Of a stretch of 32,653 nt of DNA, positions 6,340 through 13,820 are shown piece by piece (the first letter of the stretch is position 1; every line of letters begins with the position of its first letter). Below the pieces are notes generated by a model that saw only the letters and a list, made by a program, of their open reading frames with translations, was not told the DNA's origin and did not search any database. The position numbers and the translations under genes were made by a program. Origin of the DNA: Chryseobacterium gleum (lineage in GTDB: Bacteria > Bacteroidota > Bacteroidia > Flavobacteriales_F > PHOS-HE28); NCBI GenBank assembly GCA_945872795.1, contig CAMCAZ010000040.1, positions 1 through 32,653 of the forward strand, written 5' to 3'.

Positions 6340-8142
6340 TCAGTAGGGCCGCGCCGCGCTCACCCGCATGAACACATCGTCCACCAGGAGCCGGGCCTTC
6401 AGGTCCTTGTTCCAGAGGTAGAACTTCAGGGTCTCATCGGCCTCCAAGGGGGGCACCGGGATGCGGTATTCGATCTGCTGCCACCGATCGTCCTGCGCGC
6501 CGGGCAGCGGGTTGATGGGGAAGGGCTCGTAGTATGAGGGTGGGCGGTCCGGGCCCTGCACCGAGGTGATGCCCAGGCAATGCCGACTGTCACCGGCCTT
6601 CGCTTCGTAGCGTTGGTAGCCCACTTCCAGGAAGAGGGCACGGCCTGCAGGCAGCACCCCGGGCGGCACTTCGAAGGTGATCCCGAACTCGTTCTCTTCA
6701 TCGTACACGCAGACCCGTTCACCGGAGAAGGCACGCGGATGGGGCATCACCTTGCCGCCACCCCAGTAGGTGCAGGCGTTGTCCAGGTCGCAGCTTTCCT
6801 CGATGAAGACCTCCATGCCCTTGGGGTGGAAGGGGGCCTCCTGGTAGTTGCCCCCCAGCTGTCCGCGGTCCTCTTCGGCGCAGCGCCCGAAGGCCCACAC
6901 GTACTTGGCGCGGTCCATGCACTCGTGGTGCAGGATGTTCCGGTGGTATTGCCACAACTGGAAGAGGTGCAGGCCGATGCACAGGGTGATGAACACCCGG
7001 GCAGCGACCCACCAACGGCCACTGGCACGCTGCAGCAGCAGGGCCAAGGGAATGGCCAGCACCGGGTAGTGGTCCACGAAGACGCGGCTGCCGAACCCGC
7101 TGCCGTAGTACCAGATCCACCAACTGCTGATGACGTAGGTGTTGGCCGCCCAGTAGAGCAGGAGCCAGGCCGCCCGTTGTCGGTCCCAGCGCCACAGCAG
7201 TACGGTGCCCGCGGCGGAGAGCAACAGCACCGGTGTCCACAGGAAGAGCCCGCGCCGGAATCCGAAGAGGACCTTGACCACCTCGGGCCGGTCCCACATG
7301 AAGCCTTCGCCGCTGTATCCATAGGCCACCCACTGCCCGGTCTGCAGGTACCACATCAGGGGCTGGATGCCTGCGATCAGCGCACCGGCCAGCAGTGTCA
7401 TGATCATCACAGCACGCTCCTTCCACCAGCGCTGCAACACGGGTAGCGTGCCTTTGCCCGCCACCACGGGAAGGGCCAGGATCACCAAGGCGTTCACGGG
7501 TCGGATGAGGACGATGAGCCCCATCAGGGCACCAGCGGGGATGGCCCAACGGAGCGAGGCTCCCATGGCCATGCGATGCACCAGGAGCAACAGTGTGCTG
7601 ATCGTCCAGAAGCTGTATACATGCGACCAGCCGGGCTGGAAGGCGGCCAGCTGCAGCAGCGTGGACCCGAGACCGAAGGCCAGTACCAGCCAGGCCACCA
7701 CCGCATCGCGGATGCCCATGCCCAGTAACAGTGCCCGCAAGGCCAGCAGACCGAGCAGGAGGTACACCCAGCTGCCCACGAACAGCGCCTTCATCTCGTA
7801 TTCGCTGAGCCCATCGCGGGGCGCGTCGGGGTCCGTAAGTGCCAAGGCATGGCCGATGGCGAACCAGGGCGACATGGCCACTGCGGTGCCTGCGAAGTAC
7901 TTGTTCAGCGTGCCGGTGGGCGTGTGGCGCACGTACTCCCATTGGTAGGGCTCGTTGCCCAGGTCGTGGCGCAGGAACACGGCCTGCAGGTAGGCGTAAT
8001 AGCCCTTGGCATCGCTACGGATGGTCTCCTTCCAGCCATCGCCATCATCGCCCCGCCAGGGTCCGAGCACGCTGATCACCGCAGTGGTGATCACCACCAG
8101 CAGGATGGCGAGGTGGGAGTGGAAGGGACGTTGCAGGGCCAT
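6340..8142 (-). CDS. GT-C-like polytopic membrane protein
   Basis: A 600-residue protein with about ten hydrophobic segments over residues ~8-430, then a soluble beta-rich C-terminal domain of ~170 residues. The first loop carries RSDAKGYYAYLQAVFL, with an acidic residue right after TM1 as in GT-C glycosyltransferases (ArnT/PMT-like). TLNKYFAGTAVAMSPWFA follows. This suggests a lipid-linked-sugar-dependent glycosyltransferase or a relative. The acceptor is unknown, and no genuine family signature proves activity. The frame is open to 8205, but that start would be TTG; the ATG at 8142 opens directly into the first TM. It is divergent from galE, which may supply sugar precursors to such enzymes. 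Confidence 0.7.
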   Translation of the reverse strand: MALQRPFHSHLAILLVVITTAVISVLGPWRGDDGDGWKETIRSDAKGYYAYLQAVFLRHDLGNEPYQWEYVRHTPTGTLNKYFAGTAVAMSPWFAIGHALALTDPDAPRDGLSEYEMKALFVGSWVYLLLGLLALRALLLGMGIRDAVVAWLVLAFGLGSTLLQLAAFQPGWSHVYSFWTISTLLLLVHRMAMGASLRWAIPAGALMGLIVLIRPVNALVILALPVVAGKGTLPVLQRWWKERAVMIMTLLAGALIAGIQPLMWYLQTGQWVAYGYSGEGFMWDRPEVVKVLFGFRRGLFLWTPVLLLSAAGTVLLWRWDRQRAAWLLLYWAANTYVISSWWIWYYGSGFGSRVFVDHYPVLAIPLALLLQRASGRWWVAARVFITLCIGLHLFQLWQYHRNILHHECMDRAKYVWAFGRCAEEDRGQLGGNYQEAPFHPKGMEVFIEESCDLDNACTYWGGGKVMPHPRAFSGERVCVYDEENEFGITFEVPPGVLPAGRALFLEVGYQRYEAKAGDSRHCLGITSVQGPDRPPSYYEPFPINPLPGAQDDRWQQIEYRIPVPPLEADETLKFYLWNKDLKARLLVDDVFMRVSAARPY

Positions 8143-8216
8143 GTGCTCGATCGGGGTGTGAAGATGGGAAGTGCGACCGGTAATCGCGGCATCGGATGAA
8201 GGCAACGCTCAAGGGC

Positions 8217-8224
8217 TACTTTCG
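8217..8224 (+). promoter_or_regulatory. Putative -7 box of galE
   Basis: TACTTTCG lies 40 nt before the galE ATG, between the divergent membrane-protein gene and galE. The same octamer occurs at 13124-13131. Confidence 0.45.
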
Positions 8225-8264
8225 CAGCGCTCCAGGCAGCAGGTCGCCCGGGTCATCCCCGAAC

Positions 8265-9284
8265 ATGAAAAAGGTCATCGTCACCGGCGGCGCCGGGTTC
8301 ATCGGATCACATACCGTGGTGGAGCTCCTTGCGGCAGGCTATGAGCCCGTGATCGTGGACGACCTGCGGAACAGCGATGAACGGGTGCTGGCCGGCCTTG
8401 CCGCCATCACGGGCCGGAGCGTGCGCTTGCACCGCATCGACTGTAATGATGTCGCGGCCTTCGACCGGGTGTTCGCCGAGGAGGGAGGGGTGCATGGTGT
8501 CATTCATTTTGCAGCCTACAAGGCGGTGGGCGAGAGCGTGGCCGAACCGCTGAAGTACTACCACAACAACATCGGGTCGCTCACCGTGCTGCTGGGCCTG
8601 ATGCAGCAGCATGGGGTCCAGCAGCTGGTGTTCTCCTCCAGTTGCACCGTCTATGGCCAACCGGAACAGCTGCCCGTGACCGAGACCTCGCCGGACCGCA
8701 ACGCCAGTTCGCCATACGGTTACACCAAGGTGGTGTGCGAGCAGCTGCTGCGCGACCAGAGCCATGCCGACCCCACCTTGAAGGCGGTGCTCCTGCGCTA
8801 TTTCAACCCCATCGGTGCGCATCCCTCGGGTCTCATCGGCGAGCTGCCCATCGGCGTGCCCAACAACCTGGTGCCCTACGTCACCCAGACCGCTGCCGGC
8901 ATGCGCGAGCAGCTCACGGTGCACGGTACCGATTATCCCACGCGTGATGGCAGCTGTGTGCGTGACTACATCCACGTGGTGGACCTGGCGCGTGCGCACG
9001 TCATGGCGCTGGACTGGATGTCCGCCCAGGAAGCACCCGTGCACGAGGTGTTCAACCTGGGCACGGGCCAGGGCAACACGGTGCTGGAGGTGGTGAACGG
9101 TTTTATGGAGGCCACCGGCGTGAAGGTGCCTTACACCATCGGGCCAAGGCGCCCCGGCGATGTGGAGAGCGTGTACGCCGAGACCAGCAAAAGCCGGTCG
9201 GTGCTGGGATGGAGCTGCCAGCACGACCTGAAGGAGGCCCTGCGCGATGCCTGGAACTGGCAGCAGCGTATCGCCGCACGTTAG
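8265..9284 (+). CDS. galE: UDP-glucose 4-epimerase
   Basis: A 339-residue extended short-chain dehydrogenase that interconverts UDP-glucose and UDP-galactose with bound NAD, feeding cell-surface polysaccharide synthesis. Visible motifs: the NAD loop TGGAGFIGSH (residues 7-16), DLRNS after beta2, HFAAYKAVGESV, and the catalytic Ser region SSSCTVYG. The YxxxK pair is Tyr151/Lys155 (SPYGYTK), followed by LRYFNPIGAHPSG, DGSCVRDYIHVVDLA and GPRRPGDV near the end. Length is normal for GalE. The ATG at 8265 sits right before the Rossmann strand, although the frame is open further upstream. The gene ends 4 nt from the convergent PAP2-like gene. Confidence 0.95.
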   Translation: MKKVIVTGGAGFIGSHTVVELLAAGYEPVIVDDLRNSDERVLAGLAAITGRSVRLHRIDCNDVAAFDRVFAEEGGVHGVIHFAAYKAVGESVAEPLKYYHNNIGSLTVLLGLMQQHGVQQLVFSSSCTVYGQPEQLPVTETSPDRNASSPYGYTKVVCEQLLRDQSHADPTLKAVLLRYFNPIGAHPSGLIGELPIGVPNNLVPYVTQTAAGMREQLTVHGTDYPTRDGSCVRDYIHVVDLARAHVMALDWMSAQEAPVHEVFNLGTGQGNTVLEVVNGFMEATGVKVPYTIGPRRPGDVESVYAETSKSRSVLGWSCQHDLKEALRDAWNWQQRIAAR

Positions 9285-9288
9285 AAGC

Positions 9289-9909
9289 CTATCTTCCCCA
9301 GACCGCCAGGATCACGGTGGCGTGCACACAGGCGAAGCCCAGCAGCGCGCCGGCCAACACCTGACCCAGCGTGTGATCACTCCCGATCAGGCGCGCAGTG
9401 CCCAGCGCTCCGGCGGCCACGATGGCGAAGGACAATGTGACCAGCACCTCCGTGCCGTGCAGGTAGTACACCCCTCCCACGGCACCGATGAGGCCACCGA
9501 TGCCCACCATGTGCGCGCTGATCTTCCAGCGCAGGGTGATGAGGGCGGTGAGGAAGAGCGCCAGAAAGGCCCCGGCCATCATGGCGGGAACGGCCGGGTG
9601 CAGGGGTGTGCGCTGCAGCAGGTACCACGCCATGCCGTAGTAGATCAACGTGAGGCCGTAGGGGGCGATGCGTTCCTCCCGGCGCTCCATCTCCAGCGAA
9701 GCGATAACGCGCGCACGCAATAGCATCAGCATGCTGGTGATGGGGAATGCCGCCGTCATCACGGCCACCATGGCCAGTGCCACCCAGCGCTGCTCGGGCC
9801 TCAGGAAATACGTGATGTGCGGGTCCAGCTGGAAGAGCAGCCACACCGACAGGGTGGGCATGAACACCGGATGCAGGGCGATGGAGAGGAAGCGGGAGAA
9901 GGGGCGCAT
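9289..9909 (-). CDS. PAP2-like membrane protein
   Basis: A 206-residue protein with about six TM segments. Its layout follows the PAP2 phosphatase family: a basic/Pro loop RREERIAPYG (motif 1 position), ISAH (where PSGH is usual; the His is kept), and ARLIGSDHTLGQ, which fits the third motif R-x5-H-x3-D except that the last Asp is Gln. It may dephosphorylate a lipid phosphate such as undecaprenyl pyrophosphate, or may be a non-catalytic relative. The start is the ATG at 9909; an earlier TTG in frame falls in repeats. It lies downstream of rpoN on the same strand, separated by a 130-nt repeat-filled gap. Confidence 0.65.
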   Translation of the reverse strand: MRPFSRFLSIALHPVFMPTLSVWLLFQLDPHITYFLRPEQRWVALAMVAVMTAAFPITSMLMLLRARVIASLEMERREERIAPYGLTLIYYGMAWYLLQRTPLHPAVPAMMAGAFLALFLTALITLRWKISAHMVGIGGLIGAVGGVYYLHGTEVLVTLSFAIVAAGALGTARLIGSDHTLGQVLAGALLGFACVHATVILAVWGR

Positions 9910-9924
9910 GCGGAAATAAGCTTC

Positions 9925-10040
9925 GAGTCTCAAGCTTCAAGTCACAGGTCACAAGACTCAAGTCACAAGTCTCAAGACTCAAAGGAAACCGCTCTGAATG
10001 TTGAATGGTTGATGCTTGAACCTTGTGTCTTGAGGCTTGT
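9925..10040. repeat. Degenerate CAAGTCTCAAG / TTGAATG repeat tract
   Basis: The gap between the PAP2-like gene and rpoN consists of short imperfect repeats. 9925-9982 is built from AGTCTCAAG, CAAGTCACA and CACAAGACTC units. 9995-10020 has TTGAATG-type units (TGAATGTTGAATGGTTGATG), and 10021-10040 has the reverse-complement type (CTTGTGTCTTGAGGCTTG). The two ends are therefore partly complementary and could fold into a long imperfect hairpin just after the rpoN stop. No open frame of interest lies here. Confidence 0.7.
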
Positions 10041-11504
10041 TCAGAGCTCCTTACGTAAACGCGCCACGGGTACGTTCAATTGTTCGCGGTACTTGGCCAC
10101 GGTGCGGCGTGCGATGTTGTAGCCCTTCTCCTTGAGCATCGCGGTGAGCTCGTCGTCGGTGAGCGGTTTGCGTTTCTCCTCCGCCTCGATGGCGTCCTTC
10201 AGGATCTTCTTCACTTCACGTGTGCTCACTTCCTCGCCACTGTCCGTGCTCAGGCTTTCGCTGAAGAAGAACTTCAGCAGGAAGGTGCCGTAGTTGGTCT
10301 GCACGTACTTGCTGTTGGCCACCCGGCTGATGGTGCTGATGTCCAGCCCCACGCGTTCCGCGATGTCCTTCAGGATCATGGGCTTCAGCTTCGTTTCATC
10401 GCCGCTGAGGAAGAACTCGCGCTGGTGCTCCATGATGGCCTCCATGGTCACCAGCAGGGTATGCTGGCGTTGTTTGATGGCGTCGATGAACCACTTTGCG
10501 TTGTCCAGTTTCTGGCGGATGAACTGGAGCGCCTCCTTGGCGTCCTTGTCCTTCTTGTTCCGCGCATACTCCTGCATCATGTCGCGGTAGGTGCGGCTCA
10601 CGCGCAGTTCAGGTGCGTTACGGCTGTTCAGCGAAAGCTCCAGCTGCCCGTCGATGGCCATCACCGTGAAGTCGGGAATGATCTCCTGCGAGGGCTTGTC
10701 CGTGTCGCGCATGGTGTTGCCCGGTCGCGGGTTCATGCGCACGATGAGCTCGATGGCGCCCTTCAGCGCATCCTCATCGATCTCCAGACGGTCCAGGATG
10801 CGGTCGTAGTGCTTCTTGCTGAAGGCCTCGAAGTGCTTGTCCAGGATGGCCTCCGCGATACGCTGGTCCAGGCTGTGTGCGATGCGGCGCACCTGCAGCA
10901 GCAGGCATTCGCGCAGGTCACGGGCACCCACGCCGGCAGGGTCCAGGGATTGCAGTTCCCTCAGCGAGGTCTCCAGTTCCTCCCGGGTGCACTGCACGTT
11001 CTGCGTGAAGGCCAGGTCGTTCACGATGGCGTCGAGATCGCGGCGTAGGTACCCGTCCTCGTCCAGGTTGCCGATCAGGTTCTCAGCCAGCAGTTCGGTG
11101 CGCTCATCCACATCGCGCAAAGAGAGCTGTGCCTTCATGGAATCCTGGAAGGTGGTGCCACCGGCCAAGGGCATCTCACGCTCCTCCTCGTCGGGCCCGC
11201 TGTTATTCACGCTCAGCTTGTAGTCCGGCGTATCGTCGTCCTGGAAGTAATCGCTCAGGTCGAAATCATCGCGTTCGTTGTCCTCGTTGCCCTCCATCTC
11301 CGAGCTTTCGGCGATGGCCTGGTCCTCGGTGGGCATGTCCTCCTCGGTGTGGTCCTCACCCTCCTCGAGGGCGGGGTTCTCCTCGATCTCCTGCTTGATG
11401 CGTTGCTCCAGCTCCACGGTGGGCACCTGCAACAGCTTCATCAACTGGATCTGTTGCGGGGACAGCTTCTGCTGAAGCTTTTGGAAAAGGCCTTGTTTGA
11501 GCAT
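10041..11504 (-). CDS. rpoN: RNA polymerase sigma-54 factor
   Basis: A 487-residue sigma-54. Region I is Gln/Leu-rich (LFQKLQQKLSPQQIQLMKLL, residues ~6-25) and contacts activators. Region II (~50-125) is very acidic (EDNERDDFDLSDYFQDDDTPD). The core-binding domain follows, with SLDPAGVGARDLRECLLLQ, then the helix-turn-helix region VGLDISTISRVANSKYVQ. The RpoN box is ARRTVAKYREQLN, about 20 residues from the C-terminus. It directs core polymerase to -24/-12 promoters and needs AAA+ activators, none of which is in this window. The frame is open upstream to 11756 without homology; the ATG at 11504 matches the normal family N-terminus and has TATTTTTG 7 nt upstream. Confidence 0.97.
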   Translation of the reverse strand: MLKQGLFQKLQQKLSPQQIQLMKLLQVPTVELEQRIKQEIEENPALEEGEDHTEEDMPTEDQAIAESSEMEGNEDNERDDFDLSDYFQDDDTPDYKLSVNNSGPDEEEREMPLAGGTTFQDSMKAQLSLRDVDERTELLAENLIGNLDEDGYLRRDLDAIVNDLAFTQNVQCTREELETSLRELQSLDPAGVGARDLRECLLLQVRRIAHSLDQRIAEAILDKHFEAFSKKHYDRILDRLEIDEDALKGAIELIVRMNPRPGNTMRDTDKPSQEIIPDFTVMAIDGQLELSLNSRNAPELRVSRTYRDMMQEYARNKKDKDAKEALQFIRQKLDNAKWFIDAIKQRQHTLLVTMEAIMEHQREFFLSGDETKLKPMILKDIAERVGLDISTISRVANSKYVQTNYGTFLLKFFFSESLSTDSGEEVSTREVKKILKDAIEAEEKRKPLTDDELTAMLKEKGYNIARRTVAKYREQLNVPVARLRKEL

Positions 11505-11511
11505 GTCGGGG

Positions 11512-11519
11512 CAAAAATA
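11512..11519 (-). promoter_or_regulatory. -7 box before rpoN
   Basis: TATTTTTG, minus strand, is an exact TAnnTTTG match 7 nt before the rpoN ATG. The expected start site falls within a few bases of the ATG, so the message would have almost no leader. Confidence 0.6.
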
Positions 11520-11564
11520 CGGGGTGGGGTGGGCGCCGCACCATGATGGAGGAGATGCAATGGA

Positions 11565-11572
11565 GAACTTCG
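11565..11572 (+). promoter_or_regulatory. Putative -7 box of the AlkC-like gene
   Basis: GAACTTCG lies 4 nt before the ATG at 11577. It is one base off TAnnTTCG and identical to the octamer at 30098-30105, which sits 5 nt before another start codon. Confidence 0.4.
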
Positions 11573-11576
11573 TCCC

Positions 11577-12662
11577 ATGGCCGAGCCGCTGAAGGAAATG
11601 TTCAACCGGGTGTATTTCGACCGCCTGGCGAAGGAGTTGGAAGCGGTGCATCCGCCGCTTAAGCGTGCCGCATTCCTGAAGGCAGTGCAGCACGGCAACG
11701 AAGTGCGTGAGCTGAACGCCCGCATGCGCCACGCGGCGATCACTCTGCGCAGCCACCTGCCCATCGACTATCGCAAGGCCGTGCAGGTGCTGAAGGACCT
11801 TGCTCCGCGCATGCCCAAGGGTTACACTGCGCTGCTATACCCCGACTTCGTTGGGTTGCATGGCCTGGATGAACCGGCCTTCTCACTGGAAGCGCTCCGG
11901 TATTTCACCGGCTTCGGCTCCTCCGAGTTCGCGGTACGCGAGTTCTTTCGCCGCGATGTGCAGGGCACATTGAAGGTGATGCGTACCTGGGCCGAGGATG
12001 ATGACGAACATGTGCGGCGTCTTGCTTCGGAGGGGAGCCGTCCGCGCCTACCGTGGTCGTTCCGCCTGGAAGCCGTGCTGAATGACCCCAAACTGACCAC
12101 ACCGATACTCGAACGGTTGCGCGCTGACGAGTCGCTGTACGTGCGAAAGTCGGTGGCCAACCACCTCAACGATCACAGCAAGGACCATCCGGAGTACATG
12201 GTGGGGTTGCTCCGTGCCTGGGGGCTGCAGCACCCGCACACCGCGTGGATCGCGAAGCGCGCCGGCCGCACGCTGATCAAGGCCGGTTATCCCGCAGCGC
12301 TCGCCCTTTTCGCGTTCGACACGAAGGTGAAGGTGTGTGTGGACGATCTTGTGGTAAGCCCGAAACGGATCCAGCTCAGTGATCGGATCACATTGACCTT
12401 TACGGTGGTCTCCGAGGCAGCACGCAACCAACAGCTCGCGATCGACTACGCCATCCACTACCGCAAAGCGAACGGAGGCACTTTCAGGAAGGTCTTCAAG
12501 CTGAAGGAGGTGGAGCTTCCTGCGAAGGGCGCTTTATCGCTGAGCAAGCAGCAGCGCATCGTGGACTTCAGTACACGGAGGCATCACCCCGGCGTGCATG
12601 TGGTGGAGCTGCAGGTGAACGGGCGAGTGATGGCGCAGGCGGCGTTCGAGCTGGCGACTTGA
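11577..12662 (+). CDS. AlkC-like DNA alkylation repair protein
   Basis: A 361-residue protein. Residues ~1-245 are helical and match the HEAT-like-repeat DNA alkylation repair family (AlkC/AlkD): MAEPLKEMFNRVYFDRLAKE at the start, then FTGFGSSEFAVREFF, DDDEHVRRLASEGSRPRLPW and DESLYVRKSVANHLND. AlkC enzymes are DNA glycosylases for 3-methyladenine and related lesions. Residues ~250-361 are beta-rich (LQLSDRITLTFTVVSEA... HHPGVHVVELQVNGRVMA) and fit the Ig-like C-terminal domain known in AlkC proteins. Divergent from rpoN, with 72 nt between the start codons and its own box; convergent with the ArsC/Spx-family gene. The exact base substrate is not deducible. Confidence 0.85.
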   Translation: MAEPLKEMFNRVYFDRLAKELEAVHPPLKRAAFLKAVQHGNEVRELNARMRHAAITLRSHLPIDYRKAVQVLKDLAPRMPKGYTALLYPDFVGLHGLDEPAFSLEALRYFTGFGSSEFAVREFFRRDVQGTLKVMRTWAEDDDEHVRRLASEGSRPRLPWSFRLEAVLNDPKLTTPILERLRADESLYVRKSVANHLNDHSKDHPEYMVGLLRAWGLQHPHTAWIAKRAGRTLIKAGYPAALALFAFDTKVKVCVDDLVVSPKRIQLSDRITLTFTVVSEAARNQQLAIDYAIHYRKANGGTFRKVFKLKEVELPAKGALSLSKQQRIVDFSTRRHHPGVHVVELQVNGRVMAQAAFELAT

Positions 12663-12685
12663 AGGTGAAGTGGACGCTGCGAGGA

Positions 12686-13039
12686 TCACTTCGCCGCCGC
12701 CTCCATCATCGCCTTCACGGTCTTGGGCGCACTACCGATAAAGATCTGGTCACCGATGATGATCGTGGGCCGCTTCAGAAAGGTGTATTCCTCCAGGATG
12801 TACTTGCGGAAGTCCTTCTCGGTGAGGGTCATCTCGTTCAGACCCATGCTGCGGTACTTCATGGCGTTCTTGCTGAAGAGCGCCTCGTAGCTTCCCGCCA
12901 TCTTCTTCATCTCATCGAGCTGCGCAGCGGTGATGGGCTGCGTCTTGATCTCCTGCTGTTCGAAGCGTTTGATCTTGGGGATCTCGCCGAGGATGCGTTG
13001 GCAGGTGCCACAGTTGCCGAGGTGGTAGATCTTCATCAT
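12686..13039 (-). CDS. ArsC/Spx-family thioredoxin-fold protein
   Basis: A 117-residue protein with a thioredoxin-like fold of the arsenate reductase (ArsC/YffB/Spx) group (PF03960). The N-terminal CxxC is Cys10-Gly-Thr-Cys13 in IYHLGNCGTC. The C-terminal half has YTFLKRPTIIIGDQIFIGSAP, the position where ArsC and YffB keep the conserved R-P pair. The CxxC is Spx-like; classical ArsC has a single catalytic Cys. Actual arsenate reduction is unproven, and no ars genes are near. The start is the ATGATG at 13034-13039; a TTCCTTTG box lies 6 nt upstream and the frame upstream of it lacks homology. Confidence 0.8.
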   Translation of the reverse strand: MMKIYHLGNCGTCQRILGEIPKIKRFEQQEIKTQPITAAQLDEMKKMAGSYEALFSKNAMKYRSMGLNEMTLTEKDFRKYILEEYTFLKRPTIIIGDQIFIGSAPKTVKAMMEAAAK

Positions 13040-13045
13040 GCCGTA

Positions 13046-13053
13046 CAAAGGAA
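13046..13053 (-). promoter_or_regulatory. Putative -7 box of the ArsC/Spx-family gene
   Basis: TTCCTTTG, minus strand, lies 6 nt before the ATG at 13039. The same octamer occurs upstream of asnS at 16341-16348. Confidence 0.4.
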
Positions 13054-13123
13054 CGAGCGGCCGCAATTGTTCGCGCTAGGGTTTTGTATGCGGGTGGCCG
13101 GGTCGAGGACACCCATCCGGTGC

Positions 13124-13131
13124 TACTTTCG
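13124..13131 (+). promoter_or_regulatory. Putative -7 box of the four-TM protein gene
   Basis: TACTTTCG lies 17 nt before the ATG at 13149, which would leave a leader of about a dozen bases. It is identical to the galE box. Confidence 0.45.
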
Positions 13132-13148
13132 CCGACCACGCCATCACC

Positions 13149-13580
13149 ATGTACACAGGGCTCAAACACTTCCACTCCTACGTCGCTTACCTCGTTCTGC
13201 TGCTGTTGACGATCGCCGTCCTGCACGCGGTCCTCTCGTTGGTGGACAAGCGACCCTTCACCGCTACCAGCAAGAAGTTCACGCTGTTCGGTCTGGTGAG
13301 CGCGCACGTGCAGCTGCTCTTCGGCTTCTTTCTCTACTTCACGTCTCCGATAGGCTTCAGCAACCTTTCCGGTGAGACCATGGGCAACAGCCTGTCCCGG
13401 TTGTTCGCGTTGGAGCATCCCCTCACCATGGTGCTGGGCATCGTGCTGATCACCATTGGTTACTCCAAGGCCAAGCGCACGGCGGACGATCGCACCAAGT
13501 TCAAGCTGATCGCTTGGTGCTACGGCATCGGCTTGGTGCTGATCCTGTCGCGCATCCCGTGGATGGTGTGGCCCTCCTAG
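13149..13580 (+). CDS. Four-TM membrane protein, cytochrome b-like (unproven)
   Basis: A 143-residue protein with four predicted TM helices: ~10-33, ~48-66, ~90-108 and ~121-140. Histidines sit at or near the helix ends (KHFHSYVAY, LHAVLSL, SAHVQLLFG, EHPLTMVLG), a pattern compatible with a heme-binding helix bundle. I recall similar small proteins in Bacteroidota being annotated cytochrome b-like, but nothing here proves heme binding. Loops are basic on one side (KRPFTATSKK, SKAKRTADDRTK). It stands alone between the divergent ArsC/Spx-family gene and a 240-nt gap. Confidence 0.7.
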   Translation: MYTGLKHFHSYVAYLVLLLLTIAVLHAVLSLVDKRPFTATSKKFTLFGLVSAHVQLLFGFFLYFTSPIGFSNLSGETMGNSLSRLFALEHPLTMVLGIVLITIGYSKAKRTADDRTKFKLIAWCYGIGLVLILSRIPWMVWPS

Positions 13581-13793
13581 GAGCTCCACCGTGCCATGCC
13601 GATCCACGATGGTGCCGCCTTGGATGATCAAGGGGCACTCGTTCAGTAGGTATCGCCGCACCACCTTCCATCACCCCAGGGCATCGTCCTGCAGGTGGCG
13701 GATGATCCTGCGAAAGGCAGCTCAGCTGGGCGTTCTGTAGATGGGGGAGTGGTCAACTTCCCTTGACCGATTGCAGCACGGGCCATCGGACCG
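13581..13793. other. Intergenic stretch, possible gene remnant
   Basis: No intact gene is supported here. On the minus strand, one frame at ~13590-13700 reads AFRRIIRHLQDDALG, a stop, then VVRRYLLNECPLIIQGGTIVD. This is protein-like but matches no family that I can name with confidence. It may be a decayed gene end or chance in GC-rich DNA. Confidence 0.25.
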
Positions 13794-13801
13794 GAACTTT
13801 G
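13794..13801 (+). promoter_or_regulatory. Putative -7 box of the DsbA/SpxH-like gene
   Basis: GAACTTTG, one base from TAnnTTTG, lies 19 nt before the ATG at 13821. Confidence 0.4.
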
Positions 13802-13820
13802 TACCATTAGCTACCCGCAC

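Noticed and set aside
9925-10040. CRISPR or an attachment site beside rpoN
   Set aside because: The units are too short and degenerate, without spacers, integrase or flanking duplication.
12686-13039. Part of an arsenic-resistance operon
   Set aside because: No arsR, arsB/acr3 or other ars gene is adjacent, and the CxxC is Spx-like, so only the family name is given.
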